A stretch of 18,291 nucleotides of DNA from assembly GCA_002371315.1 (NCBI GenBank), contig DFHL01000092.1:1-18291 (forward strand), given 5' to 3'. Origin of the DNA: Bacteroidales bacterium UBA3724 (GTDB lineage: Bacteria; Bacteroidota; Bacteroidia; Bacteroidales; P3). The position numbers were made by a program, and so were the translations under genes. A model generated the notes under the pieces. The model did not search any database. It had not been told where the DNA came from and worked only from the letters and a program-made list of their open reading frames with translations. Position 1 is the first letter of the stretch. Every line of letters begins with the position of its first letter. Of this stretch, positions 10,942 to 18,186 are shown piece by piece.

Positions 10942-13281
10942 ATGCTGAAAATCCGCCCATATTTAATTGTATTTCTGTTTGTTTGGCTTCATTTTGTGCA
11001 AGCCGATGCGCAAGGTATGTCGACTATGGGTAAAGATTTTTGGCTTTCTTTTATGCTCGGCAGGGATGAGGCTGCGATGAGTGTAACTATTACAGGCATA
11101 CGTTCTTGCACTGGAACGATAACGAACCCAAACACTGGATGGTCTCAGAGTTTCAGTGTTCCAGCTGGTGGCAGTGTGACCATCGGAATCAATACCGCTA
11201 ATAGCTACAACACTGTCTCCAATATGATTGCAAACAAAGGTCTTCACGTGACAACAACGGACACGGTTTCGGTGTATGCCTGCAATTTCCTTCGGACATC
11301 GTTCGATGTGACATATATCCTGCCTACCCAGGCGTTGAGGAATGAATATATGGTGCAAACTTTTGAAACCTGGCGTTCTGCGTATCCGTCGGAAATCTTG
11401 ATTGTAGCTACGGAAAACAACACTATTGTGGATATAGTGCCAACGGCACCGACGATGGGCAGAAGCGGGGCGGGCGCATTCAGCATTACGCTGGGCGCGG
11501 GGCAAAGTTATTTGATGAAATGCGATGGGGTGGGGGACTACAGCGGAACGCGTGTGAAATCGCGGGATTGCAAGCCTATAGCGGTCTTCAATGGTCATCT
11601 ATGTGCACATATTCCAGTCAATTATGGTGCTTCTTGTGACCATCTTTTCGAACAAAGCATACCCATAGAATACTGGGGCCGACATTTTGTTGTGACAAAG
11701 AGTGGACATCATAATGGCGATTATGTGAAAATAACGTCGTTAAAAGACAATTGCATCGTGTCTATTGGTGGAAGTTATGTGTGTACTATAGATGCCGGAG
11801 AGAGTTATGAATTCACGTTGATCGGTACAAATACAAGCAAATACATTGAAACGTCAGAGCTTGCAACTGTTTATTCTTATCTGACAAGCAAAACCAATTC
11901 CGATCCCGACGGGGACCCGTCGATGACGTTTATTGCACCGATAGAGCAACAGTTGAAAGAAGTGGTGTTTGTAAATTACAATAACGCTGGCCAGCTGACG
12001 AACTACCACTATTTGAATGTTGTAGCCCATTCGTCCGATGCCAGCCAGATATTTCTTGACGGAGTGTCGCTCTCAAATTCGTTTCATCCTGTGTCGGGAA
12101 ACAGTGCATACTCTTATGCACGTGTCCAGACTACACCTGGAACGCACAGGTTGAAGAGTATGGGCCAGAATGGCTTTGTCGCCAATGTCTATGGTGTCGG
12201 AGCAAACGAAAGCTATGGGTATTCGGTTGGATTCTCGACCAGACCAAACGCAAACAGGCTTAACGTCAATTCAACTGTTTTGGATAAAGGAGACACGTTG
12301 CATTGCTGTGTCGGCGACACATTGAAGGCATATATTTCGTCGTTAGATTCGATTGATGTTTATGGTTGGTTTCGTGGCGATGCTTTTGTTTCTTTAGTCG
12401 ATACCCTTGTGTTTGTCGCTAACAGTGCGGGTTTAAACTCTTATGGTGTGACTTTTGGAACGGTAAGCGAGTGTAATCCAACTGACGATTCGTTATGGTT
12501 CTTTGTTTTGACAAGCTTGATAGACTCATCGTCTTTCGGCACGGTTTTGTGTGACGGTGAATATACTTGGAACGGAATACATTATGACTCGTCGGGAGTA
12601 TACATTCAGACTTTAGAAGCCACTAATGGATGTGACAGCATAGTTGAAGTGACACTTCGCATAAACCACAGTACAATCGGCTATGTGGACAGCAATGTAT
12701 GCGACAGCGTTTATTTTGATGGGCAGTGGTTTAATTCCGATACGATATTTTCACTTGACACTCTGACCAATCTGGACGGATGCGACAGTATTGTGAAACT
12801 CAATGTCGCCATACATCCATCTTATTTCAATGATGTATTTGTCAATCTGAACTATGGAGACACCCTGATATGGCTCGACTATCAGCAATATGCCGATACA
12901 AACATCCATCCATTGTATTCATTCAGAACAGTATGGGGGTGCGACAGCACGGTGAGGCTAAACATCAACCTTGTTTACCCGCCGATGCCTCCGCCGATGG
13001 ATTCGTCGGCAATCTGGGTGCCCAACGCATTCACACCCAACGAAAGCAGCAACACTGTTTTCCGTATGTTTGGTAAGGACATTATTGAGGCGCAGGTTTA
13101 CATTTTCAACCGTTGGGGAAATTATGTGACAGATTTTGATGGCTTGACTGGTTATTGGGATGGCAGCAAGGATGGAAAACCCTGCGCGAACGATGCCTAT
13201 GTATATCTGATTAAATACCGTACCAAGAATATACCCAGGGTGTTAAAGAAAAAAATTGGAACGGTGACATTGCTAAGGTGA
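10942..13281 (+). CDS. Secreted surface protein: IgGFc-binding-like N-terminus, GCDS repeats, T9SS type B sorting domain
   Basis: A 779-residue protein with a signal peptide (cleavage near ADA-Q, about 23-24). From GKDFW (30-34) to about residue 420 it resembles the IgGFc-binding N-terminal domain family: DTVSVYACN, SFDVTYILPTQALRNEY, RDCKPIAVFNGH, CDHLFEQSIPIEYWGRHFVV. Residues about 537-677 hold three repeats, each ending in GCDS[IT]V; cysteines at 537/564 and 587/614 are placed like pairs, and the third repeat keeps Cys667 only. The C-terminus, about 688-779, is the gliding-motility-type (type B) sorting domain: WVPNAFTPNESSN, VYIFNRWGN, GYWDGSKDGKPCANDAYVYLIKY. It is therefore exported by the type IX system and displayed on or released from the surface; adhesion is a guess. 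Its GC content looks lower than that of flanking genes, hinting at different ancestry or evolution rate. It is read from its own promoter. Confidence 0.9.
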   Translation: MLKIRPYLIVFLFVWLHFVQADAQGMSTMGKDFWLSFMLGRDEAAMSVTITGIRSCTGTITNPNTGWSQSFSVPAGGSVTIGINTANSYNTVSNMIANKGLHVTTTDTVSVYACNFLRTSFDVTYILPTQALRNEYMVQTFETWRSAYPSEILIVATENNTIVDIVPTAPTMGRSGAGAFSITLGAGQSYLMKCDGVGDYSGTRVKSRDCKPIAVFNGHLCAHIPVNYGASCDHLFEQSIPIEYWGRHFVVTKSGHHNGDYVKITSLKDNCIVSIGGSYVCTIDAGESYEFTLIGTNTSKYIETSELATVYSYLTSKTNSDPDGDPSMTFIAPIEQQLKEVVFVNYNNAGQLTNYHYLNVVAHSSDASQIFLDGVSLSNSFHPVSGNSAYSYARVQTTPGTHRLKSMGQNGFVANVYGVGANESYGYSVGFSTRPNANRLNVNSTVLDKGDTLHCCVGDTLKAYISSLDSIDVYGWFRGDAFVSLVDTLVFVANSAGLNSYGVTFGTVSECNPTDDSLWFFVLTSLIDSSSFGTVLCDGEYTWNGIHYDSSGVYIQTLEATNGCDSIVEVTLRINHSTIGYVDSNVCDSVYFDGQWFNSDTIFSLDTLTNLDGCDSIVKLNVAIHPSYFNDVFVNLNYGDTLIWLDYQQYADTNIHPLYSFRTVWGCDSTVRLNINLVYPPMPPPMDSSAIWVPNAFTPNESSNTVFRMFGKDIIEAQVYIFNRWGNYVTDFDGLTGYWDGSKDGKPCANDAYVYLIKYRTKNIPRVLKKKIGTVTLLR

Positions 13282-13292
13282 AATGAAAATTA

Positions 13293-13322
13293 TTTGTATT
13301 TCATAATTTTTTCGTAATTTTG
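13293..13322 (+). promoter_or_regulatory. Promoter of the 13345-17782 gene group
   Basis: TTTG (13293-13296), an 18-bp spacer and an exact -7 box TAATTTTG (13315-13322) match the Bacteroidota consensus, 22 bases before the ATG at 13345. No comparable box is seen before the next genes, so this promoter probably serves the whole group. Confidence 0.8.
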
Positions 13323-13344
13323 CATTTTCTAAAAAAAAGTTAAT

Positions 13345-13839
13345 ATGAGCATTACTATTTCAAAAACAGGTGTTGTGCTTCGCACGGTTGTTATCGATGC
13401 ATTGCTGCTTGCCGCGGCTTGCCTTGTTCCGACGGCATCGCACGCTTTCTCTTTACCGCTTTACCAACTCAATCCTATGGCTTTTTGCCTGCTGCTCGGA
13501 ATGGCTCTCGTTGGCGACCGCCGCAATGGTATTCTGCTGGCTGTCCTTATGCCTGTCGTCTCAATGCTTGTGGTCGGTATGCCTGTACCCGCCAAATGCC
13601 TCTGTATGGTGGCTGAATTACTGACGATTGTAGCTGTCTATGCTTTGATGTCCAACCGTATACGTCCATTGTTCTCCGTGTTGACGGCAATGCTGTGCGG
13701 CAAGGTGGTATATTATCTGCTGAAAGCCTTGATCATTTCGCCGGCAGTTCTGGTCGGAACCAGTGTCTGGCTGCAGATGGCCACTATCGTTGTTTACGGA
13801 CTGGTGTTTGCTTTCATTGCTAAAAAATCAGCTGACTAA
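13345..13839 (+). CDS. Multi-pass membrane protein, possibly an ECF transporter S component
   Basis: A 164-residue, strongly hydrophobic protein with about five or six membrane segments: residues 10-28, 44-56, 62-80, 86-102, 108-130 and 138-160. The segment LPLYQLNPMAFCLLLGMALVGDRRNGILLA, followed by PVVSMLVVGMPVPAK, resembles small S components of energy-coupling-factor importers, where a YQLxPMRF-like stretch precedes a GxxNxxLLA segment. The substrate is not evident, and no ATPase or T subunit gene is in the window; they may be shared and encoded elsewhere. It has a consensus promoter 22 bases upstream and is followed after 76 bases by the glycosyl/polyol-phosphate transferase gene in the same direction. 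The link to the surface-polymer genes may be only transcriptional. The family call is moderate; membrane location is sure. Confidence 0.6.
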   Translation: MSITISKTGVVLRTVVIDALLLAAACLVPTASHAFSLPLYQLNPMAFCLLLGMALVGDRRNGILLAVLMPVVSMLVVGMPVPAKCLCMVAELLTIVAVYALMSNRIRPLFSVLTAMLCGKVVYYLLKALIISPAVLVGTSVWLQMATIVVYGLVFAFIAKKSAD

Positions 13840-13915
13840 AACACGCAGAAGTTCTGACTTTTATTGACAAATAGACCAATATGGCATAAAACGCTCCATT
13901 TTGGAAAAACTGCCT

Positions 13916-15250
13916 ATGAAACAGCAAAGTTATGACAATTCGTTGAAATACAGGCTGAGGCTTATCTGGGCATACAAAGATGTTTTGCGCAATCATTGCA
14001 GGCCTGTATTTGACATCTATACGCGAAAATTTGCTGAATGTCAGCTTAAAGCCGCCAAAAGACTTAAACCAAAGTGGGAACAAGCCGTAAAGGGCGGAAA
14101 GCCGATAGATGTGGCGTTCTTGCTGACAATTCCCGGAATGTGGAAGGTGGATTACCTTTTCAAGGCTTTGGCCGCCGACCCGCACTATCATCCCTATGTG
14201 GTCATCATTCCTTACAGCACCTACAAGGGATTCAGCGCCGACGAGACAGAGGCAACGCTCGAACGCACACGGCGTTTTGTTGCCGACAAGGGTTATGAAT
14301 ATGTCATTCCGCGTGATGAAAAGGGTCGTTGGCAGGATATTCGCAAGACATTGAAACCTGACATCGTGTTTTTTACGACACCATACAAAGATGTCTCGCC
14401 CCAATATTTTGTCTACCACTTCCGCGACACGCTGTCCTGCTATGTTTCCTATGGCTTTACGTCGCTCAATACAATAAAGATCAATTTCGACCTTATTTTC
14501 CACAATCTCGTAGGTGCCTATTTTCTTGAAACACCGTTCCATAAGCGTATCGCTGAAGAGAATGCCCGTAACCGTGGCGCCAACACCGTCGTGTCGGGCT
14601 ATCCCGCCACCGAGGTCTTCTTGCGTCAGGACTATCGCCCCGTCGATGTGTGGAAAAAACAGGACCGCCCCAAGAAACGTGTCATCTGGGCACCTCACCA
14701 CACTATCGACAAGTCGCTGGGACTCTCCACTTTCCTTCTGCGCTGCGAGGATATGCTGACGCTGGCCCAAAAATACAAGGACAGCATCCAAATTGCCTTC
14801 AAACCCCACCAGCTGCTGAAATTCAAACTTATACAGGAATGGGGCGAAGAAAGGGTAGAGAAGTACTATTCGCAATGGAAGGAGATGGACAACACGCAGT
14901 TGGAGGAGTCGTCGTATGTCGACCTCTTCATCACGTCGGATGCGATGATACACGATTGCGGCTCGTTCACGACTGAATACCTGTTCACACACAAGCCCGT
15001 TATGTACCTGACCCACGACGAGCATTCGAAGGAACGCTTCAATGCCTTTGGCCTCGAGGCCTTTGAGTGCCACTACCACGGTGGAAGCGTTGCCGACATT
15101 GAGCGTTTTCTGCACGATGTGGTCATTGAAGGCGACGATCCGCTTGCCAGCAAGCGGCAGCAATTCTTCGATGCCTATCTTCGCCCGGCCGACGGCGTTC
15201 TGCCATCGCAGAAGATTGTCAGTCTGATTGATGAAATGATTTGTAAATAA
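13916..15250 (+). CDS. CDP-glycerol/CDP-ribitol polyol-phosphotransferase family protein (TagF/TagB-like)
   Basis: A 444-residue protein from ATG 13916; an in-frame TTG at 13901 would add five residues but ATG is preferred. The C-terminal half carries the marks of the CDP-glycerol glycerophosphotransferase family: APHHTID (259-265), FKPHQLLK (around 296-302) with its catalytic-type histidine, and ITSDAMIHDCGSFTTEYL (around 338-355) followed by KPVMYL. These enzymes move glycerol- or ribitol-phosphate from a CDP donor onto a lipid-linked or glycan acceptor, at the cytoplasmic membrane. The N-terminal part (basic, KYRLRLIWAYK) could be membrane-associated. Together with the cytidylyltransferase and dehydrogenase that follow, the likely donor is CDP-ribitol rather than CDP-glycerol, but that is inference. 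It is followed after 13 bases by the next gene, in an operon. Confidence 0.87.
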   Translation: MKQQSYDNSLKYRLRLIWAYKDVLRNHCRPVFDIYTRKFAECQLKAAKRLKPKWEQAVKGGKPIDVAFLLTIPGMWKVDYLFKALAADPHYHPYVVIIPYSTYKGFSADETEATLERTRRFVADKGYEYVIPRDEKGRWQDIRKTLKPDIVFFTTPYKDVSPQYFVYHFRDTLSCYVSYGFTSLNTIKINFDLIFHNLVGAYFLETPFHKRIAEENARNRGANTVVSGYPATEVFLRQDYRPVDVWKKQDRPKKRVIWAPHHTIDKSLGLSTFLLRCEDMLTLAQKYKDSIQIAFKPHQLLKFKLIQEWGEERVEKYYSQWKEMDNTQLEESSYVDLFITSDAMIHDCGSFTTEYLFTHKPVMYLTHDEHSKERFNAFGLEAFECHYHGGSVADIERFLHDVVIEGDDPLASKRQQFFDAYLRPADGVLPSQKIVSLIDEMICK

Positions 15251-15263
15251 AACATTTAACAAT

Positions 15264-15953
15264 ATGGCTATGTATACTTTGCTATTTTTATCCGGAGGTA
15301 CAGGGACGCGAATGCACAACGCTGTTCCTAAACAATATATGCTCCTTGCCGGCAAGCCGGTCATTATGCACATCCTGGAGCGTGTGGACCAGATGGACCG
15401 CATTTCGGATGTCGTTGTGGTTTGTGCCGACGAGTATATCTCGTCCATCGAATTGATGCTCAATCAATACGGTGTGCGCAAGCCTGTGCGTTTCGCTCCC
15501 GCTGGCGCCACGCGTCAGGAGTCTGTCAAATCGGGCCTGTCGCTGATCACGTCCGACAACATCATCCTGCACGAGGCTGCGCGCCCATTTGTCAAGGTCG
15601 AAGATTTCGAACGGCTGATGGACCACCCGACGCCCAACGCCACCTATGGCCTCTCGATTCCTTTCTCGGTGCTGCGTGGCCACGACAAGGTGGAGGGTAT
15701 CCTTACCCGCTCCGAGCTGGTCAATGTCCAGCTGCCGCAGAAGTTCCAGACCAAGCTGCTCAAAGAGGCTCATCGCAGGGCCGCCGACGAGCATTTGGAG
15801 TTCACGGAAGATGCCAGTATGATTTATCACTATTTCCCTGATACTGAGATCGCCATCTGCCCCGGACTGGACTACGACATCAAGCTGACGACACGGATGG
15901 ATATGCTTACGGGCGAACGTATTTATGATGAATTTTTCGGCAGGAGGAAATAA
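15264..15953 (+). CDS. IspD/TarI-family cytidylyltransferase, probably for ribitol-5-phosphate
   Basis: A 229-residue protein of the IspD/TarI nucleotidyltransferase family. It has the nucleotide-binding start LSGGTGTRM with VPKQY, the motif ILHEAARPFV, the QLPQKFQ motif, and the C-terminal EDASM and DIKLTT motifs. The family makes CDP-methylerythritol (IspD, isoprenoid synthesis) or CDP-ribitol (TarI, and the N-terminal half of Haemophilus Bcs1). Here the gene is sandwiched between a polyol-phosphotransferase and a short-chain dehydrogenase, the two partners expected for CDP-ribitol, so the TarI-like role is favoured; sequence alone does not exclude IspD. The spacing is 13 bases from the preceding gene and 3 bases to the next. 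No separate promoter is seen. Confidence 0.85.
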   Translation: MAMYTLLFLSGGTGTRMHNAVPKQYMLLAGKPVIMHILERVDQMDRISDVVVVCADEYISSIELMLNQYGVRKPVRFAPAGATRQESVKSGLSLITSDNIILHEAARPFVKVEDFERLMDHPTPNATYGLSIPFSVLRGHDKVEGILTRSELVNVQLPQKFQTKLLKEAHRRAADEHLEFTEDASMIYHYFPDTEIAICPGLDYDIKLTTRMDMLTGERIYDEFFGRRK

Positions 15954-15956
15954 GCT

Positions 15957-16670
15957 ATGGGTATTTGCATCATTACAGGAATAGGGGCGGGCATAGGCAA
16001 AGCCACCGCCATAAAGCTGGCGCAGCGCGGCCTCTTCGACGGCTATGCCCTCGTGGGCCGCAACGATGCCGACATCGAGGCCACGCGCCAGACAATGTCG
16101 GAATATGTTGCAGCGTCCAACCTGCGTGTCTTCAAGGCCGACCTTTCGTATCCCGAAACCATCCCCGCCGTCGTCGAGGCCATCCACGACACTATGGGCG
16201 AAATCGACTGCCTGCTCAACATCGCTGGCTATACCGATCCCAAACCGCTGCTTGCCACGACGTTGGAGAGTTTCGACCTTACTTATCGCATCAATGTCTA
16301 TTCGCCGTTCGTCTTTATGCGCGAATGCGTGAAATATATGCGCAATCGCGGCGGCAAAATACTCAACGTGGCTTCGACGGCCGGAATGACACCGCGTCCG
16401 GGCTGGCTCAGCTATGCCTCGTCGAAGGCTGCGCTGATATCTATGTCCGAGACACTTACGGCCGAACTGTCGGAATACGGCATTATGGTCTACTGCGTCT
16501 CGCCAGGCCGTTGCGCCACCAAGTTGCGCAAGCGTCTGGCTCCCGACGAGGATCCCACAACCATAATGCAGCCCGAGGAAGTCGCCGAGGTCATCTGCAA
16601 CCTGGTGGATCCCAACGAATGCTGTCTCGACGGACAGAATATTGTCATACGTAAAGTGATGAAAAAATGA
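15957..16670 (+). CDS. Short-chain dehydrogenase, probably ribulose-5-phosphate reductase partner
   Basis: A 237-residue classical SDR. The cofactor motif ITGIGAGIG (N-terminus), LNIAGY (NAG-type motif), and a catalytic triad Ser140, Tyr153, Lys157 (YASSK) are present; the C-terminus is short and cytoplasmic. Together with the IspD-like gene just upstream (3-base gap) it mirrors the two halves of Haemophilus influenzae Bcs1, where the SDR reduces ribulose-5-phosphate to ribitol-5-phosphate and the IspD-like part activates it as CDP-ribitol. That assignment is inference from order and fold, not from substrate residues. An AGGAGG (15942-15947) nine bases before its ATG is a Shine-Dalgarno-like site, but it also encodes the end of the previous protein. 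The stop overlaps the start of the next gene by 4 bp. Confidence 0.85.
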   Translation: MGICIITGIGAGIGKATAIKLAQRGLFDGYALVGRNDADIEATRQTMSEYVAASNLRVFKADLSYPETIPAVVEAIHDTMGEIDCLLNIAGYTDPKPLLATTLESFDLTYRINVYSPFVFMRECVKYMRNRGGKILNVASTAGMTPRPGWLSYASSKAALISMSETLTAELSEYGIMVYCVSPGRCATKLRKRLAPDEDPTTIMQPEEVAEVICNLVDPNECCLDGQNIVIRKVMKK

Positions 16671-17782
16671 ACAGTACATACGACTACCTTATCGTCGGTG
16701 CCGGCCTGTACGGCTCCGTTTTCGCCCACGAGGCCACTAAGCAGGGCAAGCGATGCCTGCTGGTCGAACGCCGCGACCACATCGGCGGCAACTGCTATAC
16801 CAAAACGGTCAACGACATAAACGTGCACTGGTACGGCGCGCACATTTTCCACACGTCGAACGAGCAGGTGTGGCAGTACGTCACGCGCTTGGCCAGTTTC
16901 AACAACTACATCAACAGCCCTATTGCCAACTACAAGGGCGAGCTGTACAACCTGCCGTTCAATATGAACACCTTCACCAAGCTGTGGCCCGACGTGCACA
17001 CGCCGCAGGAGGCGCGCGAACGCATTGCCCAGCAACAGGCTGAATATGCATCGGTTGCCGAGCCGCACAACCTGACCGAGCAGGGTATGAAGCTGGCCGG
17101 ACGCGACATATTCACCAAGCTGGTCAAAGGCTATTCCGAAAAGCAGTGGGGCCGCCCGGCCGAGCAGATACCGGCTTTCGTGCTGCGCCGCCTGCCGTTC
17201 CGCTTCACTTTCGACAACAACTATTTCAACGACCCGCATCAGGGCATCCCGATTGGCGGATACACCCCGATTTTTGAAAAACTGCTTGACGGTGTTGACG
17301 TTAGGCTCAATGCCGACTTCCTTGCCGACCGCGAGCAGCTGCAGCCGCTGGCCAAGCGCATCCTCTACACGGGTCCGCTCGATGCCTGGTTCGACTACAA
17401 GCTGGGCCATCTCGATTTCCGCTCGCTCAGGTTCGACCACAAGCTGCTGGAAGGGGTCGACAACTTCCAGGGCAACGCGGTGTTCAACTACACCGACGCT
17501 GAAACGCCCTACACGCGCATCATCGAGCACAAGCATTTCGAGTTCGGCAAGCAGCCCGATACGGTCGTCTCCTACGAGTATCCCAAGGACTGGACGCCCG
17601 GCGCCGAGCCCTACTATCCCGTCAACGACCAGCGCAACAACGACCTTGCTGCGCAATACAAGGAGCTTGCGGCGGCGCTGCCCGACGTCTCGTTCGGCGG
17701 ACGTCTGGCCGAATATCGCTACTACGATATGGATCAGGTCATTGCCCAAGTGCTCGGCCACCCCTGGCTGAACGGGCAATAA
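16667..17782 (+). CDS. glf: UDP-galactopyranose mutase
   Basis: A 371-residue protein, normal length for the family. It converts UDP-galactopyranose to UDP-galactofuranose with reduced FAD, in the cytoplasm. Evidence: the FAD-binding DYLIVGAGLYGSVFA and VERRDHIGGNC at the N-terminus; WYGAHIFHT, where Ala replaces the proline of the common YGPHIFHT; SEKQWGRPAEQIP; YTGPLDAWFDYKLGHLDFRSL, the hallmark of the family; and a C-terminal GRLAEYRYYDMDQV. The start codon overlaps the stop of the SDR gene by 4 bp, so it is translationally coupled. Its presence implies galactofuranose in the surface polymer made by this gene group; the galactofuranosyltransferase is not in the window. A strong terminator follows 75 bases downstream. 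Confidence 0.97.
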   Translation: MNSTYDYLIVGAGLYGSVFAHEATKQGKRCLLVERRDHIGGNCYTKTVNDINVHWYGAHIFHTSNEQVWQYVTRLASFNNYINSPIANYKGELYNLPFNMNTFTKLWPDVHTPQEARERIAQQQAEYASVAEPHNLTEQGMKLAGRDIFTKLVKGYSEKQWGRPAEQIPAFVLRRLPFRFTFDNNYFNDPHQGIPIGGYTPIFEKLLDGVDVRLNADFLADREQLQPLAKRILYTGPLDAWFDYKLGHLDFRSLRFDHKLLEGVDNFQGNAVFNYTDAETPYTRIIEHKHFEFGKQPDTVVSYEYPKDWTPGAEPYYPVNDQRNNDLAAQYKELAAALPDVSFGGRLAEYRYYDMDQVIAQVLGHPWLNGQ

Positions 17783-17856
17783 GCCGGCGCGTTTCCAGCG
17801 CAATGGCCTGAGGGCGTAAAGCCGTGAGCCGTAAATGGCTCAGAAACAAATAATAG

Positions 17857-17891
17857 AGCCGTGCTGCATCACCGTGCAGCACGGCTTTTTT
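17857..17891 (+). terminator. Terminator of the surface-polymer operon
   Basis: A perfect 12-bp stem AGCCGTGCTGCA (17857-17868) with TGCAGCACGGCT (17875-17886), a loop TCACCG, and a T-run 17886-17891. It lies 75 bases after the UDP-galactopyranose mutase stop. A weaker hairpin (GAGCC 17826-17830 with GGCTC 17837-17841) lies before it without a T-run. Confidence 0.9.
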
Positions 17892-17940
17892 AGCATTTAT
17901 GGCCAGTGGTGACAAATATCATCCCGCCATAATACTTTTA

Positions 17941-18056
17941 ATCTGAAAATCCGTTAAATTCGTTTTTTGCTTGCAAAACAGAATTTTAACATCAGCGATT
18001 CAATTCGTTCAATTCGCATAATTCGCAGTTGAAAAATCAGTTGCTTGAGGTGCCCT
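17941..18056 (-). repeat. Block A dispersed repeat, copy 2 (inverted relative to copy 1)
   Basis: On the minus strand it starts with AGGGCACCTC (plus 18047-18056) and, on plus, has AATTCG at 18020, 18011 and 18002 (9 bp apart), the hairpin TTTTGC-TT-GCAAAA (17965-17978), then AATTCG at 17957 and AATCCG at 17948 (9 bp apart). Order and spacing match copy 1 at 3700-3806, while the loop and linkers differ. A minus-strand frame through it could start only at TTG (18175) and has no recognisable function. Confidence 0.75.
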
Positions 18057-18111
18057 GTCGCCGTTTCAAGCCCTTTTTTCGCTCCTTCCAACCCCTTGAT
18101 TCCCTGCACTT

Positions 18112-18186
18112 TCTTCTTATCAAGTTCTACTGCGCTTTTTGCCCTGTTCGAATAAAAATTTACTTTGGTAGGCAATAATAAGAAGG
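18112..18186. repeat. Block B dispersed repeat, copy 2
   Basis: It has the left arm CTTATCAAGTTCTAC (18116-18130, identical to copy 1) and the right arm GTAGGCAATAATAAG (18168-18182, complementary at 10 of 15 positions). The span from arm to arm is 67 bp, as in copy 1. It lies about 60 bp from block A, on the side of its AGGGCACCTC end, as in copy 1. Confidence 0.55.

Noticed and set aside
13901..13915. TTG at 13901 as start of the polyol-phosphotransferase
   Set aside because: An ATG follows five codons later (13916) with the same downstream frame. TTG starts are rare, and the extra residues show no family similarity.
13820..15463. Minus-strand open frame (about 547 codons) opposite the polyol-phosphotransferase gene; similar ones at 15288-16679 and 16490-17803
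   Set aside because: Each lies opposite a well-supported plus-strand enzyme gene, crosses gene boundaries and shows no domain signature.
15942..15947. AGGAGG before the dehydrogenase gene as evidence for Shine-Dalgarno use
   Set aside because: It encodes part of the upstream protein's C-terminus, and Bacteroidota generally do not rely on such sites; it may be chance.
17954..18175. Minus-strand frame of 73 codons
   Set aside because: It can only start at TTG and consists largely of repeat blocks A and B. The 9-bp units produce an artificial RI-rich repeat in the translation. The copy 1 equivalent has stops.
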